Shown here: in pieces, positions 17,187 to 25,979 of the stretch | How the letters are laid out: each line of letters begins with the position of its first letter | How positions within the stretch are numbered: position 1 is the stretch's first letter | Source of the DNA: Bradyrhizobium sp. JYMT SZCCT0180 | GTDB lineage: Bacteria > Pseudomonadota > Alphaproteobacteria > Rhizobiales > Xanthobacteraceae | Assembly (NCBI RefSeq): GCF_018130165.1 | Contig: NZ_JAFCLZ010000030.1 | Coordinates: forward strand, 1 to 64,000 | Direction: 5' to 3' | Length of the DNA stretch: 64,000 nt | Position numbers and translations under genes: made by a program | Notes under the pieces: generated by a model | What the model was told of the DNA's origin: nothing | What the model saw: only the letters and a program-made list of their open reading frames with translations | Databases searched by the model: none

Positions 17187-18359
17187 TCACGCCGCTAGCG
17201 TGTTCTCGACCAGCTTGATCCAGTACGAGGTGCCGAACACGAGGGCCTCGTCGTTGAAATTGTATTCGGGGTGATGCAGCCCGGCGCTGTCGCCGTTGCC
17301 GCAGAAGATCAGCGCACCCGGCCGCTGTTCCAGCATGAAGGCGAAATCCTCGCCGGCCATTAGCGGCGGCATCTCGTTCACATTGGCGTCGCCGGCGATT
17401 TCCCGGGCGGCCCGGACTGCCACGTCGGTCTGCGGGAAATGGTTGACCGTCACCGGGTAGCCGCGGTTGTAGGTCAGGTCGATCTTCGCGCCCGTGATCT
17501 GCGCCACCCCGGCGACGACCTCGCGCACGCGCTTTTCCACCAGTTTCCGCACCTCGGCGTCCAGGGTCCGGACGGTGCCCGCCAGTTCAGCGGTTTGCGG
17601 GATCACGTTGCGGGCATGGCCGGCGTGAAATTCGCAGATCGAGATGACCGCCGATTCCAGGGGGTCGACGCTGCGCGACACGATCGACTGCAGCGCGTTG
17701 ATCAACTGCGCGCCTACCAGCACGGAGTCGATGCATTTGTGCGGACGCGCGGCATGTCCGCCCTGCCCCTCGATCCGGATGAAGACGGCGTCACCTCCGG
17801 CCATGATCGGACCGGGGCGAATGGCGAAGCTGCCGACCGGAATGCCCGGACCGTTGTGCATGCCGTAGACCTGCTCGATGCCGAAGCGGTCCATCAGCCC
17901 GTCCTCGAGCATCGCAACGGCCCCCGCGCCGCCCTCTTCGGCCGGCTGGAAGATCACGACCGCATCGCCTGCAAAATTGCGGGTCTCGGCGAGATAGCGC
18001 GCCGCGCCGAGCAGCATCGCGGTGTGGCCGTCATGGCCGCAGGCGTGCATCAGGCCTGGGTTCTTCGAGGCATAAGGCAGGTTGGTCGCTTCCTCGATCG
18101 GCAGCGCATCCATGTCGGCGCGCAGCCCGATCACCTTCACCTCGCCCTTGCCGGCGGGCCTGTTGCCCTTGATGACCCCGACCACGCCGGTGCGGCCGAG
18201 ACCGGTGACCACCTCGTCGCAACCGAATTCCCGCAACCGGTCCGCCACCAGCGCCGCCGTGCGGTGCACCTCGTACAGCAGCTCGGGGTGTTGATGGATA
18301 TCGCGGCGCCAGGCCTGGATATCGGGTTGCAGATCGGCGACGCGGTTGACAATGGGCAT
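17187..18359 (-). CDS. M20 family metallo-amidohydrolase (hippurate hydrolase-like), copy 2
   Basis: A second 390-aa M20D amidohydrolase, clearly paralogous to the gene at 15562-16734 along its full length. The metal-binding and catalytic motifs are intact (HACGHDGHTAML, PAEEGGAGA, LHHPEYNFND). Differences cluster in the lid/dimerisation domain (for example GGDAVFIRIEGQGGHAARPHKC against ATDELDIKITGLGGHAARPHIC), which may mean a shifted substrate range. ATG 18359 aligns with the start of copy 1. The homology continues about 80 bp upstream (a 'tagcatgcaagacgcg' block), so the duplicated unit included the promoter region. Confidence 0.92.
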   Translation of the reverse strand: MPIVNRVADLQPDIQAWRRDIHQHPELLYEVHRTAALVADRLREFGCDEVVTGLGRTGVVGVIKGNRPAGKGEVKVIGLRADMDALPIEEATNLPYASKNPGLMHACGHDGHTAMLLGAARYLAETRNFAGDAVVIFQPAEEGGAGAVAMLEDGLMDRFGIEQVYGMHNGPGIPVGSFAIRPGPIMAGGDAVFIRIEGQGGHAARPHKCIDSVLVGAQLINALQSIVSRSVDPLESAVISICEFHAGHARNVIPQTAELAGTVRTLDAEVRKLVEKRVREVVAGVAQITGAKIDLTYNRGYPVTVNHFPQTDVAVRAAREIAGDANVNEMPPLMAGEDFAFMLEQRPGALIFCGNGDSAGLHHPEYNFNDEALVFGTSYWIKLVENTLAA

Positions 18360-18469
18360 GGAACTGATCGTTTTCTGGTTGAACGTTTGTGCCTCTGTAG
18401 CATGCAAGACGCGAACCACCCAACACACTCGGCCGCAGAGCCCCCATCCGCCCAGCAATCAACCAAAGT

Positions 18470-18623
18470 CGTCATGGCCGGGCTTGTCCCGGCCATCCAC
18501 GTCTGACTAATACTTCCAACAAAGACGTGGATGCCCGGGACCCGCCTCCGCTAAAGCTCCGACGTGGCCACGAGTGACTGGCCCGCCGAAGCTTAAGCGA
18601 AGGCGGCAAGCCCGGGCATGACG
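18470..18623. repeat. Class A palindromic repeat interrupted by a second repeat
   Basis: The outer unit (CGTCATGGCCGGGCTTGTCC ... CAAGCCCGGGCATGACG) matches the copy at 11838-11927. About 66 bp (18541-18606) are inserted in its right arm between 'cccggga' and 'caagcccggg'. The insert starts CCGCCTCCGCTAAAGCT and ends AGCTTAAGCGAAGGCGG, so it is itself an inverted-repeat element. Confidence 0.8.
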
Positions 18624-18649
18624 GCACCAATGGGCGGAAACCAAAGAAG

Positions 18650-20272
18650 ATGCCGACCAAGCTTGAAGGTGATTTCGACTATATCGTCGTCGGCGCAGGC
18701 ACCGCCGGCTGCATCATGGCCAACCGGCTTTCGGCCGATCCCAACAATCGCGTGCTGATCCTGGAAGCCGGCGGCAACGACAACTGGATCTGGTTTCACA
18801 TTCCGGTCGGCTACCTCTTTGCGATCGGCAATCCCCGCTCCGACTGGATGTTCAAGACCGAGCCGGAGGCGGGCCTCAACGGCCGCGCGCTGGCCTATCC
18901 CCGCGGCAAGGTGATCGGCGGTTCGTCGGCGATCAACGCCATGATCTCGATGCGGGGCCAGGCCGCCGATTACGACCACTGGCGCCAGCTCGGCCTTGCC
19001 GGCTGGGGCTATGACGACGTGCTGCCGCACTTCCTGGCGCTCGAAGATCATTTCCTCGGCAAGAGCGAACATCATGGCGCCGGCGGCGGCTGGCGTATCG
19101 AAGCGCCCCGGCTGTCCTGGGCCGTGCTGGATGCGGTCGGCGACGCCGCCGAACAGATGGGCATCCGCCGCATCCCCGATTTCAACACCGGCGACAATGA
19201 AGGCATCAGCTATTTCCACGTCAACCAGAAGCGCGGCCGCCGCTGGTCGTCCGCGCGGGGCTTCCTCAAGCCGGTGTTGAACCGCCAGAATCTGCGGCTG
19301 GAAAAGAACGTGCTGGTCGATCGGCTGATTGTCGAGAACGGCCGTGCCGTCGGCGTGCGCTTCTATCAGGGCAACGAGCTCGTCGAAGCCCGCACCAAAG
19401 GCGAAGTCATTCTCTGCGCAGGCTCCATCGGATCGACGCAGGTGCTGCACCGTTCCGGCATTGGTCCGGCCGACTGGCTCTCGCCGCTCGGCATCGACGT
19501 CACGCTCGATCGTCAGGGCGTGGGCCGCAATCTGCAGGACCATCTGCAGCAGCGCGCGATCTACAAGGTCGAGGGCGTCCGCACCCTGAACGAGACCTAT
19601 TACAATCTGTTCCGGCGCGGCCTGATGGGGCTCGACTACGCGTTCCGCCGCCGCGGTCCGTTGACCATGGCGCCGTCGCAGCTCGGCATCTTCACCCGCT
19701 CCGATCCGCATCGCGAGCGCGCCAACATCCAGTTCCACGTGCAGCCGCTGTCGCTCGATAAATTCGGCGATCCCCTGCACCGTTTCCCCGCCATCACGGT
19801 CAGCGCCTGCAATCTGCGGCCGACCTCGCGCGGCACCGTGCGCATCCGAACCGCGGAGGCCGACAAGGCGCCCGCGATCGCGCCGAACTATCTGTCGACC
19901 GATGAAGACCGACAGGTCGCGGCCGACGCCATCCGCACCACGCGGCGGCTGATGAAGCAGCAGGCGCTGGCGCAATTCAAGCCGCAGGAATATCTGCCTG
20001 GTCCCGGCGTCGGCGACGACGATGCGGCGCTGGCGAAAGCCGCCGGCGATATCGGCACCACGATCTTTCATCCCGTCGGCACCGCAAAGATGGGATCAGC
20101 ATCCGATGCCACTTCCGTCGTCGACGAGCGCCTGCGCTTTCACGGCATTGCAGGCTTGCGCGTCGCCGACGCCTCCGTCATGCCGACGATCACGTCAGGC
20201 AACACGAATACGCCGACCGCGATGATCGCCGAAAAGGGTGCGACCATGATTTTGGAGGATGCGCGCGCTTGA
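18650..20272 (+). CDS. GMC family FAD-dependent oxidoreductase (choline dehydrogenase-like)
   Basis: The 540-aa flavoprotein has the GMC signatures: FDYIVVGAGTAGCIMANRLS dinucleotide-binding fold at residues 9-28, the YPRGKVIGGSSAINAMI motif near 85-100, GSIGSTQVLHRSGIG (second GMC signature) and a C-terminal HPVGTAKMG with the catalytic His, followed by NTNTPTAMIAEKGA. It oxidises an alcohol, but the alcohol is not specified by sequence. Its closest look is to choline/alcohol dehydrogenases, and no betaine aldehyde dehydrogenase is adjacent. The stop overlaps the TTG start of the downstream hydrolase gene, so the two are probably translated together. Confidence 0.9.
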   Translation: MPTKLEGDFDYIVVGAGTAGCIMANRLSADPNNRVLILEAGGNDNWIWFHIPVGYLFAIGNPRSDWMFKTEPEAGLNGRALAYPRGKVIGGSSAINAMISMRGQAADYDHWRQLGLAGWGYDDVLPHFLALEDHFLGKSEHHGAGGGWRIEAPRLSWAVLDAVGDAAEQMGIRRIPDFNTGDNEGISYFHVNQKRGRRWSSARGFLKPVLNRQNLRLEKNVLVDRLIVENGRAVGVRFYQGNELVEARTKGEVILCAGSIGSTQVLHRSGIGPADWLSPLGIDVTLDRQGVGRNLQDHLQQRAIYKVEGVRTLNETYYNLFRRGLMGLDYAFRRRGPLTMAPSQLGIFTRSDPHRERANIQFHVQPLSLDKFGDPLHRFPAITVSACNLRPTSRGTVRIRTAEADKAPAIAPNYLSTDEDRQVAADAIRTTRRLMKQQALAQFKPQEYLPGPGVGDDDAALAKAAGDIGTTIFHPVGTAKMGSASDATSVVDERLRFHGIAGLRVADASVMPTITSGNTNTPTAMIAEKGATMILEDARA

Positions 20273-21171
20273 CGAGTTCGCAGCGGATTTCGGTCGGCGA
20301 TACCAACACACGCATCGCGCTGGCGCGATGGGGTGCGGAGGATCGAGATAAGCCGCCTGCCCTGCTGCTCCACGGCACCGGTTTCGTCGCCGAGGTTTGG
20401 GACGACGTCGCCCGCGAACTCGCATCGGACCACACGGTCTATGCACTTGACCGCCGCGGTCATGGCGACAGCCACAAGCCTGCGGCCAACCATTATCACT
20501 TCCGGGATTTTGCCGAAGATGTGTGCGGGGTCGTTGAGGCGCTCGATCTCGCCGATATCTACGGCATCGGGCACAGTGCCGGCGCGACCGATCTGTTACT
20601 GGCGGCGAAACTGATGCCTGCGCGCTTTGCACGGCTGTTCGTGATCGAACCGACGGTGATGGATCCGCGCACGGCTCGACCGGATGGCTTGAGCGACTTC
20701 GGCAAAAGCGCCGTGCACGGCGCGCTGCGCCGACAGGCTGAATTCGAAAGCGCGGACGCCGCATTCGCGCGCTACCGCGCCGCGCCGGCCTTTGCAAAAT
20801 GGACGGAGAATTCGCTGCGGGCCTACATCCGGCACGGCTTCGTACAGCAAGACGATGGCCGGGTGCGGCTGCTTTGCACGCCTGAAATTGAATCAGCGGT
20901 GCTGCTTCCGATCATGGAGGCGATGGAACAGGTTTACACCGGCGACGCGCGCGGCAATCCGTTCATGTGGCTGTCCGAAATCGAATGTCCGGTGCGCGTG
21001 GCCACCACGGAAAAATCCTGGTCGATCTACAAAGAGATGGCGTCGCGCGCGGTCGCCCTGCTTCCGGCCGCGAGCCAATGGACCTTCGACGGCGCCGGCC
21101 ACAGCGTGGCCCAGGAAGCGCCTGAACTCGTGCTCGGGGCGTTGAAGGCGTTCGCAGCACAGGTCGGATAA
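20269..21171 (+). CDS. Alpha/beta hydrolase
   Basis: The 300-aa protein has an alpha/beta-hydrolase fold: oxyanion-hole segment PALLLHGTGFVAEVWDDV, a nucleophile elbow of form GIGHSAGAT (Ser at about 105), and a C-terminal GAGHSVAQEAP supplying the catalytic His. The start codon is TTG 20269, overlapping the TGA of the GMC gene and preceded by GGAGG. It would act with the GMC enzyme in one catabolic step series, for instance ester or lactone hydrolysis. That role is inference from the overlap alone. Confidence 0.85.
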   Translation: MTSSQRISVGDTNTRIALARWGAEDRDKPPALLLHGTGFVAEVWDDVARELASDHTVYALDRRGHGDSHKPAANHYHFRDFAEDVCGVVEALDLADIYGIGHSAGATDLLLAAKLMPARFARLFVIEPTVMDPRTARPDGLSDFGKSAVHGALRRQAEFESADAAFARYRAAPAFAKWTENSLRAYIRHGFVQQDDGRVRLLCTPEIESAVLLPIMEAMEQVYTGDARGNPFMWLSEIECPVRVATTEKSWSIYKEMASRAVALLPAASQWTFDGAGHSVAQEAPELVLGALKAFAAQVG

Positions 21172-21271
21172 CGGACCATCACAATCCAGCGCTTGCGATG
21201 ATGTCGCGAAACGGTTGCCGCGTTGCGCGAACCCTGTCGCGCGTGCGCACGCCTGTTTGACTCGCTCGCGG

Positions 21272-21289
21272 AATGAATATAGGTTCATT
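21272..21289 (+). promoter_or_regulatory. Inverted repeat upstream of the TetR gene
   Basis: AATGAA (21272-21277) and TTCATT (21284-21289) flank TATAGG, 44 bp before the TetR start. Position and symmetry fit an autoregulatory operator of the downstream TetR protein. Confidence 0.45.
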
Positions 21290-21332
21290 TTTCCTGAGTA
21301 TAAATTCACGATACTAGAAGCCTGGATTCACA

Positions 21333-21980
21333 ATGGCGCAAGCGCAGATACGGCGGCAGCAGATCGAGGACACGCTCAAGAACGTCATCAAGGTCACGCG
21401 CGACCTGATCGCCGAGGGCGGATGGTCGGCGGCGCAGATTTCCGTGATTGCAAGCCGCGCCGGTCTCGCGACCGGCTCGGTCTACCGCTACTTCGATTCC
21501 AAGGTCGATCTGTGCGTGCAGGTGCTCTCGGAAGTCTCGAAGCGCGAGGCCGAAGTCGTAGCCGGGATCATCGATTCCGAAGGCGACGCCACCTCGCGGA
21601 TGCATGACGCCGTGGCGACGTTCGTACGGCGGGCCGCGCGCGAGCCCCGCCTGGCCTACGCCCTGATTGCCGAACCCTGCGAGCCCGCGCTCGACGAAGC
21701 CAGACTCCAATACCGCGATGCGCTCGCCAAGCAGTTTGCCCGGCTGATCGACGACGGCATCCGCCGCGGCGAATTCATCGACATGCCGAGCGACGTCATC
21801 TCCACCTGCGTGACCGGCGCCATGATGGAGCCACTGATCCGGCCGCTCGCACGCGCCACGAGACCCCGGAAGCAGGAGATCGAGGCGCTTGCCGAACAGG
21901 TGGCGATCGCGTGCGTTCGCATGGTCCGCGCCAATACGCCGAAGCTGACCAGCCTCAAGAAACCCCGGAGAGCCCAATGA
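21333..21980 (+). CDS. TetR/AcrR family transcriptional regulator
   Basis: The 215-aa regulator has the N-terminal TetR helix-turn-helix at residues about 12-58 (the recognition part AGLATGSVYRYFDSKVDL is diagnostic) and a helical ligand-binding domain. It overlaps the start of the acyl-CoA dehydrogenase gene by ATGA, so it leads an operon with that gene, a class II aldolase and a DUF2520 protein. It probably represses them in response to an acyl-CoA or related metabolite. An AATGAA-N6-TTCATT palindrome sits just upstream. Confidence 0.9.
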   Translation: MAQAQIRRQQIEDTLKNVIKVTRDLIAEGGWSAAQISVIASRAGLATGSVYRYFDSKVDLCVQVLSEVSKREAEVVAGIIDSEGDATSRMHDAVATFVRRAAREPRLAYALIAEPCEPALDEARLQYRDALAKQFARLIDDGIRRGEFIDMPSDVISTCVTGAMMEPLIRPLARATRPRKQEIEALAEQVAIACVRMVRANTPKLTSLKKPRRAQ

Positions 21981-23662
21981 ACGCGACGCTCCAGGCGCAG
22001 CGCGCGGATCAGCAACTTCCGCCTGTCGAAACCCACGAGGTTCTGAATCAGGCCAGTCCCTGCAGCGGGTACAACGCGTTCACCGGCGATGTCGTGCTGC
22101 GCGACATGGTCGAACGCCATGCGCCATGGAGCGCCAGCAACGCCGCGACGGTCGGCGCGCTTGCCGGTGACGCGCAGGTTCAGGAAGCCGCAAGGCTGGC
22201 CAACGAACATGGACCGCAGCTGCGCAGCCACGACCGCTTCGGCAACCGCACCGACTGGGTCGAATTCCATCCATCCTGGCATCAACTGATGGGACTGGCG
22301 TTCGGCAACGGTGTTCACAGCCTTGCCTGGACCGCCGTGCAGCCCATGGGCCATTTCGCGCGCGCGGTGCTCAGTTATCTCTGGAACCAGGTGGAAAGCG
22401 GCGTCGGCTGTCCGACCGGAATGGCCTATGCCGCCGCCGCCGGTTTTGCCGGCAAGCCCGAGTTTGCGCTGTGGCGCGAAAAGACGCTGTCCACGCAATA
22501 TGATCCAAGGCGCCTGCCGGTCGAGCAGAAAACCGGCGCGGTGATCGGTTACGCCATGACCGAAAAACAGGGCGGCTCGGATCTTCGGCAAACGCAAACC
22601 ATTGGCGTGTTTGCCGGCAGCGAGAACGGCGCGCAGGTCTATCTGCTGACCGGGCACAAATGGTTCTTCTCCGTCCCCACCTGCGACGGTTTCTACACGC
22701 TGGCGCGGACCAAGTCCGGCGTCAGTTGCTTCTTCGTGCCCCGCCTGCTTGCCGACGGCAGCGCCAATCGTGTTTTCGTGCAGCGCCTCAAGGACAAATG
22801 CGGCAACCGCTCCAACGCATCGAGCGAAGTCGAGTTCAACCGCACCCTTGCGATGCTGGTCGGCGAGGAAGGTGGCGGCATCCGGGAGATACTGTCCCAC
22901 GCCCACCTCACGCGGCTCGATTTTGCGGTCGGATCGGCCGGCCTGATGCGCCAGGCGCTGACGCTGGCCATCAACCACGCCTCGACGCGCAACGGTTTTG
23001 GTCACCGGATGGCCGACCTGCCGATGCAGGCGAACGTTCTGGCCGACCTTGCACTGGAAAGCGAAGCGGCAACGCTTGCCGCCCTTCGGATCGCGCGCGC
23101 GACCGACGGCATGCAGTTGAGCGAGAGCGAACGGTTGCTCGCGCGCGTCGCCACGCCGGTCGTAAAATTCTGGAACTGCCAGCGCGCCACCACCTTTGTC
23201 TGTGAAGCCCTCGGGGTTCACGGCGGCAATGGCTTCATCATGGAGAACCCGATCGCGCGGCTCTATCGCGAGGCGCCGCTGAACTCGATCTGGGAAGGCA
23301 CATCCAACATGATGTGCATGGACGTGCTGCGGGCGCTGAGCCGTGAGGAAGGCGCGCTCGAAGCGTTCATGACGGAGGTGTCCGGCCAGGGAACGGTGGA
23401 TCGGGCGCACGGGCAGTTCCTGTCCGACCTGAACGACGATCTCGGCGCCCGCGTCAATGACGAGGGCAACGGCCGCGCCATCGTCACGCGCATGGCGCTG
23501 GCGTTGCAGGCCAGCGAAATGTTGAAGCACAGCCCGGCAAGCGTGGCGCATCGCTTCATAAGCTCACGGCTCGGAAGCCGCCATGCCGGCGTGATCGGCA
23601 CGCTCGCCAACGGTCCTGATATCGGCGACATCGTCGCCCGCGCCACGCTCACTGCCAACTGA
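21977..23662 (+). CDS. Acyl-CoA dehydrogenase family protein, AidB-like
   Basis: The 561-aa flavoprotein resembles E. coli AidB: a family-specific N-terminal part (WVEFHPSWHQLMGLAFGNG), MTEKQGGSDLRQTQT, WFFSVPTCDGFYTLA, RLKDKCGNRSNASSEVEF, GGIREILSHAHLTRLDFAVGSAGLMRQAL and the C-terminal LGVHGGNGFIMENPIARLYREAPLNSIWEGTSNMMCMDVLRA. AidB proteins bind FAD and DNA and are linked to the alkylation response, though many relatives are metabolic. ATG 21977 overlaps the TetR stop. Sitting with an aldolase and a dehydrogenase-like gene argues for a metabolic role here. Confidence 0.85.
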   Translation: MNATLQAQRADQQLPPVETHEVLNQASPCSGYNAFTGDVVLRDMVERHAPWSASNAATVGALAGDAQVQEAARLANEHGPQLRSHDRFGNRTDWVEFHPSWHQLMGLAFGNGVHSLAWTAVQPMGHFARAVLSYLWNQVESGVGCPTGMAYAAAAGFAGKPEFALWREKTLSTQYDPRRLPVEQKTGAVIGYAMTEKQGGSDLRQTQTIGVFAGSENGAQVYLLTGHKWFFSVPTCDGFYTLARTKSGVSCFFVPRLLADGSANRVFVQRLKDKCGNRSNASSEVEFNRTLAMLVGEEGGGIREILSHAHLTRLDFAVGSAGLMRQALTLAINHASTRNGFGHRMADLPMQANVLADLALESEAATLAALRIARATDGMQLSESERLLARVATPVVKFWNCQRATTFVCEALGVHGGNGFIMENPIARLYREAPLNSIWEGTSNMMCMDVLRALSREEGALEAFMTEVSGQGTVDRAHGQFLSDLNDDLGARVNDEGNGRAIVTRMALALQASEMLKHSPASVAHRFISSRLGSRHAGVIGTLANGPDIGDIVARATLTAN

Positions 23663-23672
23663 GGAATTCCTG

Positions 23673-24515
23673 ATGGGCAAGATGGAAGTCATCCCGATCT
23701 CAAACGTACAAGCCGCGGTATCGACTGAAGAATGGCGAACCCGCATCCACCTCGCCGCGTGTTACCGCCTGATGGCGGCGTATGGCATGACGGATCTGAT
23801 CTACAACCACATCAGCGCGCGCATCCCCGGCGCGGCAGAGCACTACCTCATCAACCCCTATGGCATGCTGTATGAGGAGATCACGGCCTCGAGCCTGGTC
23901 AAGATCGACGTCGAAGGCACCACCCTTCTGCAGCCGGACCATGGTTACAATGTCAACGTGGCGGGCTTCTATCTGCACGCGCCGATTCACAAGAACCGGC
24001 CGGACCTGCAGTGCATCATCCACACGCACAGCCGCGCCGGCACGGCGGTCAGCGGTTTGCGCGAGGGACTGTTGCCGCTGTCGCAGACGGCGATGCGCTT
24101 TTTCGGCCGCATCGGCTATCACGATTTCGAAGGGCCGGCGATCAGCGGGGCGGAGTGCGACCGCATCACCTCTGATCTTGGCCCCCACGACATCCTGATC
24201 CTGCGCAATCACGGGCTGCTCGCCTGCGGCCGCAGCATCCCGCAGGCCTTCAACGCCATGTACTGGCTGGAGAACGCCTGCCGCATCCAGGTCGACATGC
24301 TCTGCTGCAACCGTCCTTTGTATCAGCCGACCGCTGCCGCCATCGACAATACGGTGACCTGCTTTGCAGGCACCGAAATCACGCTGCTGAACGAGGCCGA
24401 GACCAATCCCACCGTCAATGAAGACGCGCGCGGTAACGCGGGCGGTTATGGCGGGCTGGAGTGGGACGCCTTGCTGCGCAAGCTCGATCGCATGGATCCC
24501 GCCTTCCGGAGTTGA
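23673..24515 (+). CDS. Class II aldolase/adducin family protein
   Basis: The 280-aa protein carries the class II aldolase/adducin fold. Visible features are MTDLIYNHISARIPG, the metal-site histidines in IIHTHSRAG and the later His in LRNHGLLACGRS. It is longer than fuculose-aldolase types and closer to adducin-like decarboxylase/aldolase proteins. A GAGGAA RBS precedes ATG 23673, 10 bp after the acyl-CoA dehydrogenase stop. Its TGA is followed two bases later by the ATG of the next gene. The substrate is not evident. Confidence 0.88.
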   Translation: MGKMEVIPISNVQAAVSTEEWRTRIHLAACYRLMAAYGMTDLIYNHISARIPGAAEHYLINPYGMLYEEITASSLVKIDVEGTTLLQPDHGYNVNVAGFYLHAPIHKNRPDLQCIIHTHSRAGTAVSGLREGLLPLSQTAMRFFGRIGYHDFEGPAISGAECDRITSDLGPHDILILRNHGLLACGRSIPQAFNAMYWLENACRIQVDMLCCNRPLYQPTAAAIDNTVTCFAGTEITLLNEAETNPTVNEDARGNAGGYGGLEWDALLRKLDRMDPAFRS

Positions 24516-24517
24516 CG

Positions 24518-25397
24518 ATGCAGGAACAGGCACGGCTTCATCGGGTGCGGCCGCGTTGGCCGCACGCTCGCGCAGGCCTTCGCGAATGCCGGTTACAAGG
24601 TGACAGGCGCCTGGAGCCGGAAGGCGGCCGACCTGGCGCTGATGGCCGGCGAAGTGCCTGGCTTAAAGCCGCTTGCAAGCGCGCAGGCGGTGGCCGATGC
24701 CTGCGACTTCGTCTGGCTGACCGTGGCCGACGACGCCATTGCGACGGTGGCAGACGGCATCGCATGGAGCCCGCGGCACCGGGTCATCCACTGCAGCGGC
24801 GCGACCGAGATCAACGCGCTGCAGAATGCGAAAGATCACGGCGCCTCGATCGGCGGATTCCACCCGATGCAGATGTTCACCAATCCCGCCGTCGCGCTGA
24901 AGGGACTGCCGGGTTGCACCGTCGGGGTCGAGGCCGAAGCCGAACTTCTCGAAGCGCTGCAACGAATGGCATCGGACATCGGTTGCATCCCGGTGCAGGT
25001 GCCTGCTGGACAGCGCGCGCTGTATCACGCCTCCGCCTACTATGTCGGCCCGTTCCTCATCGCGCTGCTCGCCGAAGGCGCGAACCTGTGGCGGAAGTTC
25101 GGGGCGAGCGAAAAACAAGCGCTCGATGCGATGCTGCCGCTGCTTGCGGGGACCCTTTCCGCTGTCCGCGATGGCGGCCTCGCCCACGGCATGGGCGGGT
25201 GTGTCGCCAGAGGCGACATCGGAACCGTGCGCAAGCACCTCACGGCGCTGGACCGGTACAATCCGGATGCAGGTCAACTCTATCGCGCGCTGGCAAAACG
25301 CAACATTCCGCTCGGGCTCGCCCGCGGCAGCCTGAGCGCGGCTGCCGCCGAACGCATCGGCGAGACGCTCGCGATCGACGCGAAAGCGGACGCCTGA
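24518..25397 (+). CDS. DUF2520 Rossmann-like protein, apparent 5' frameshift
   Basis: The bulk of the gene encodes a Rossmann-fold protein followed by a DUF2520 helical domain (HRVIHCSGATEI... GGFHPMQMFTNP... LLAGTLSAVRDGGLAHGMGGCVARGD). The NAD-binding start GFIGCGRVGRTLAQAFANAGYKV is encoded from about 24534 in the same frame as the rest. That frame has no ATG, GTG or TTG between the preceding aldolase stop (24513-24515) and that motif. The well-placed start is ATG 24518 behind GGAG (24507-24510), in a frame one base off. A single extra base between 24521 and 24534 would explain it. An internal GTG at 24600 would remove the nucleotide-binding loop. It may be a real mutation, a sequence error or recoding. 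Confidence 0.7.
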
Positions 25398-25433
25398 GGC
25401 CATCGAGGTTTCGGATGATGATCCGCCGGCCGG

Positions 25434-25838
25434 CTATGTCTGCGGAGGGTAGCGGTCGAACACCGGCAGTTCGTGCGCCTTCTCCATCCAGCTCACGCGT
25501 TCGGCGACCTGAATGTGCGCCATCACAGGAACGGCATCGGGATCGTCATAGGTGCCGCTTTGCACGTCGATGATCCCGGGCAGCATGTTCGTATTGACGT
25601 AGAACAGGCCGGTGCCGCAATGGGCGCAAAAATGCCGCCTTCCGTGTTCGGAAGACGCGTAGACCTTCGGCTCGCCCTGCGTCACCTTGACTGCGTCTTC
25701 GGCGTACATCGCCCAGCCGACCATCGGTGCGCCGGCGTGCCGCCGGCAATCCGCGCAATGACACAACGCATGAACGATCAGGTCGCCGTCCACCTGGTAA
25801 CGAATCTGGCCGCAATGACAGCCGCCGGTAATGCGCAT
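25434..25838 (-). CDS. GFA family (Mss4-like fold) zinc protein
   Basis: The 134-aa protein has the cysteine pattern of the GFA/Mss4-like fold: GGCHCGQIRY at the N-terminus, LCHCADCRR and FCAHCGTGLF. These bind structural and, in the founding enzyme, catalytic zinc. Most relatives have no proven formaldehyde-glutathione activity. I prefer ATG 25838 (RBS GGAGAAG about 6 nt upstream) to the in-frame ATG at 25853. It is convergent with the DUF2520 gene and looks monocistronic. Confidence 0.85.
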   Translation of the reverse strand: MRITGGCHCGQIRYQVDGDLIVHALCHCADCRRHAGAPMVGWAMYAEDAVKVTQGEPKVYASSEHGRRHFCAHCGTGLFYVNTNMLPGIIDVQSGTYDDPDAVPVMAHIQVAERVSWMEKAHELPVFDRYPPQT

Positions 25839-25979
25839 CAGTCTTCTCCGCATGATTTCGGAAAGAGAATACTATGGCGCGGATCAACCGAAAACTGCGG
25901 CATAAACGCATGCACGCCGCGCGCAATTCAGAAGCGATCTTCCAGTTGCTCTATGACGATTGCGTGTCGCGCGTCGGCG

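Noticed and set aside
21656..23551. 631-codon minus-strand frame opposite the AidB-like gene
   Set aside because: Shadow of a clear acyl-CoA dehydrogenase; no motif or start context.
24461..25573. 370-codon plus frame overlapping the DUF2520 gene
   Set aside because: Only its first few codons (from ATG 24518) may be used; the rest is an Arg/Gly-rich shadow of the DUF2520 frame.
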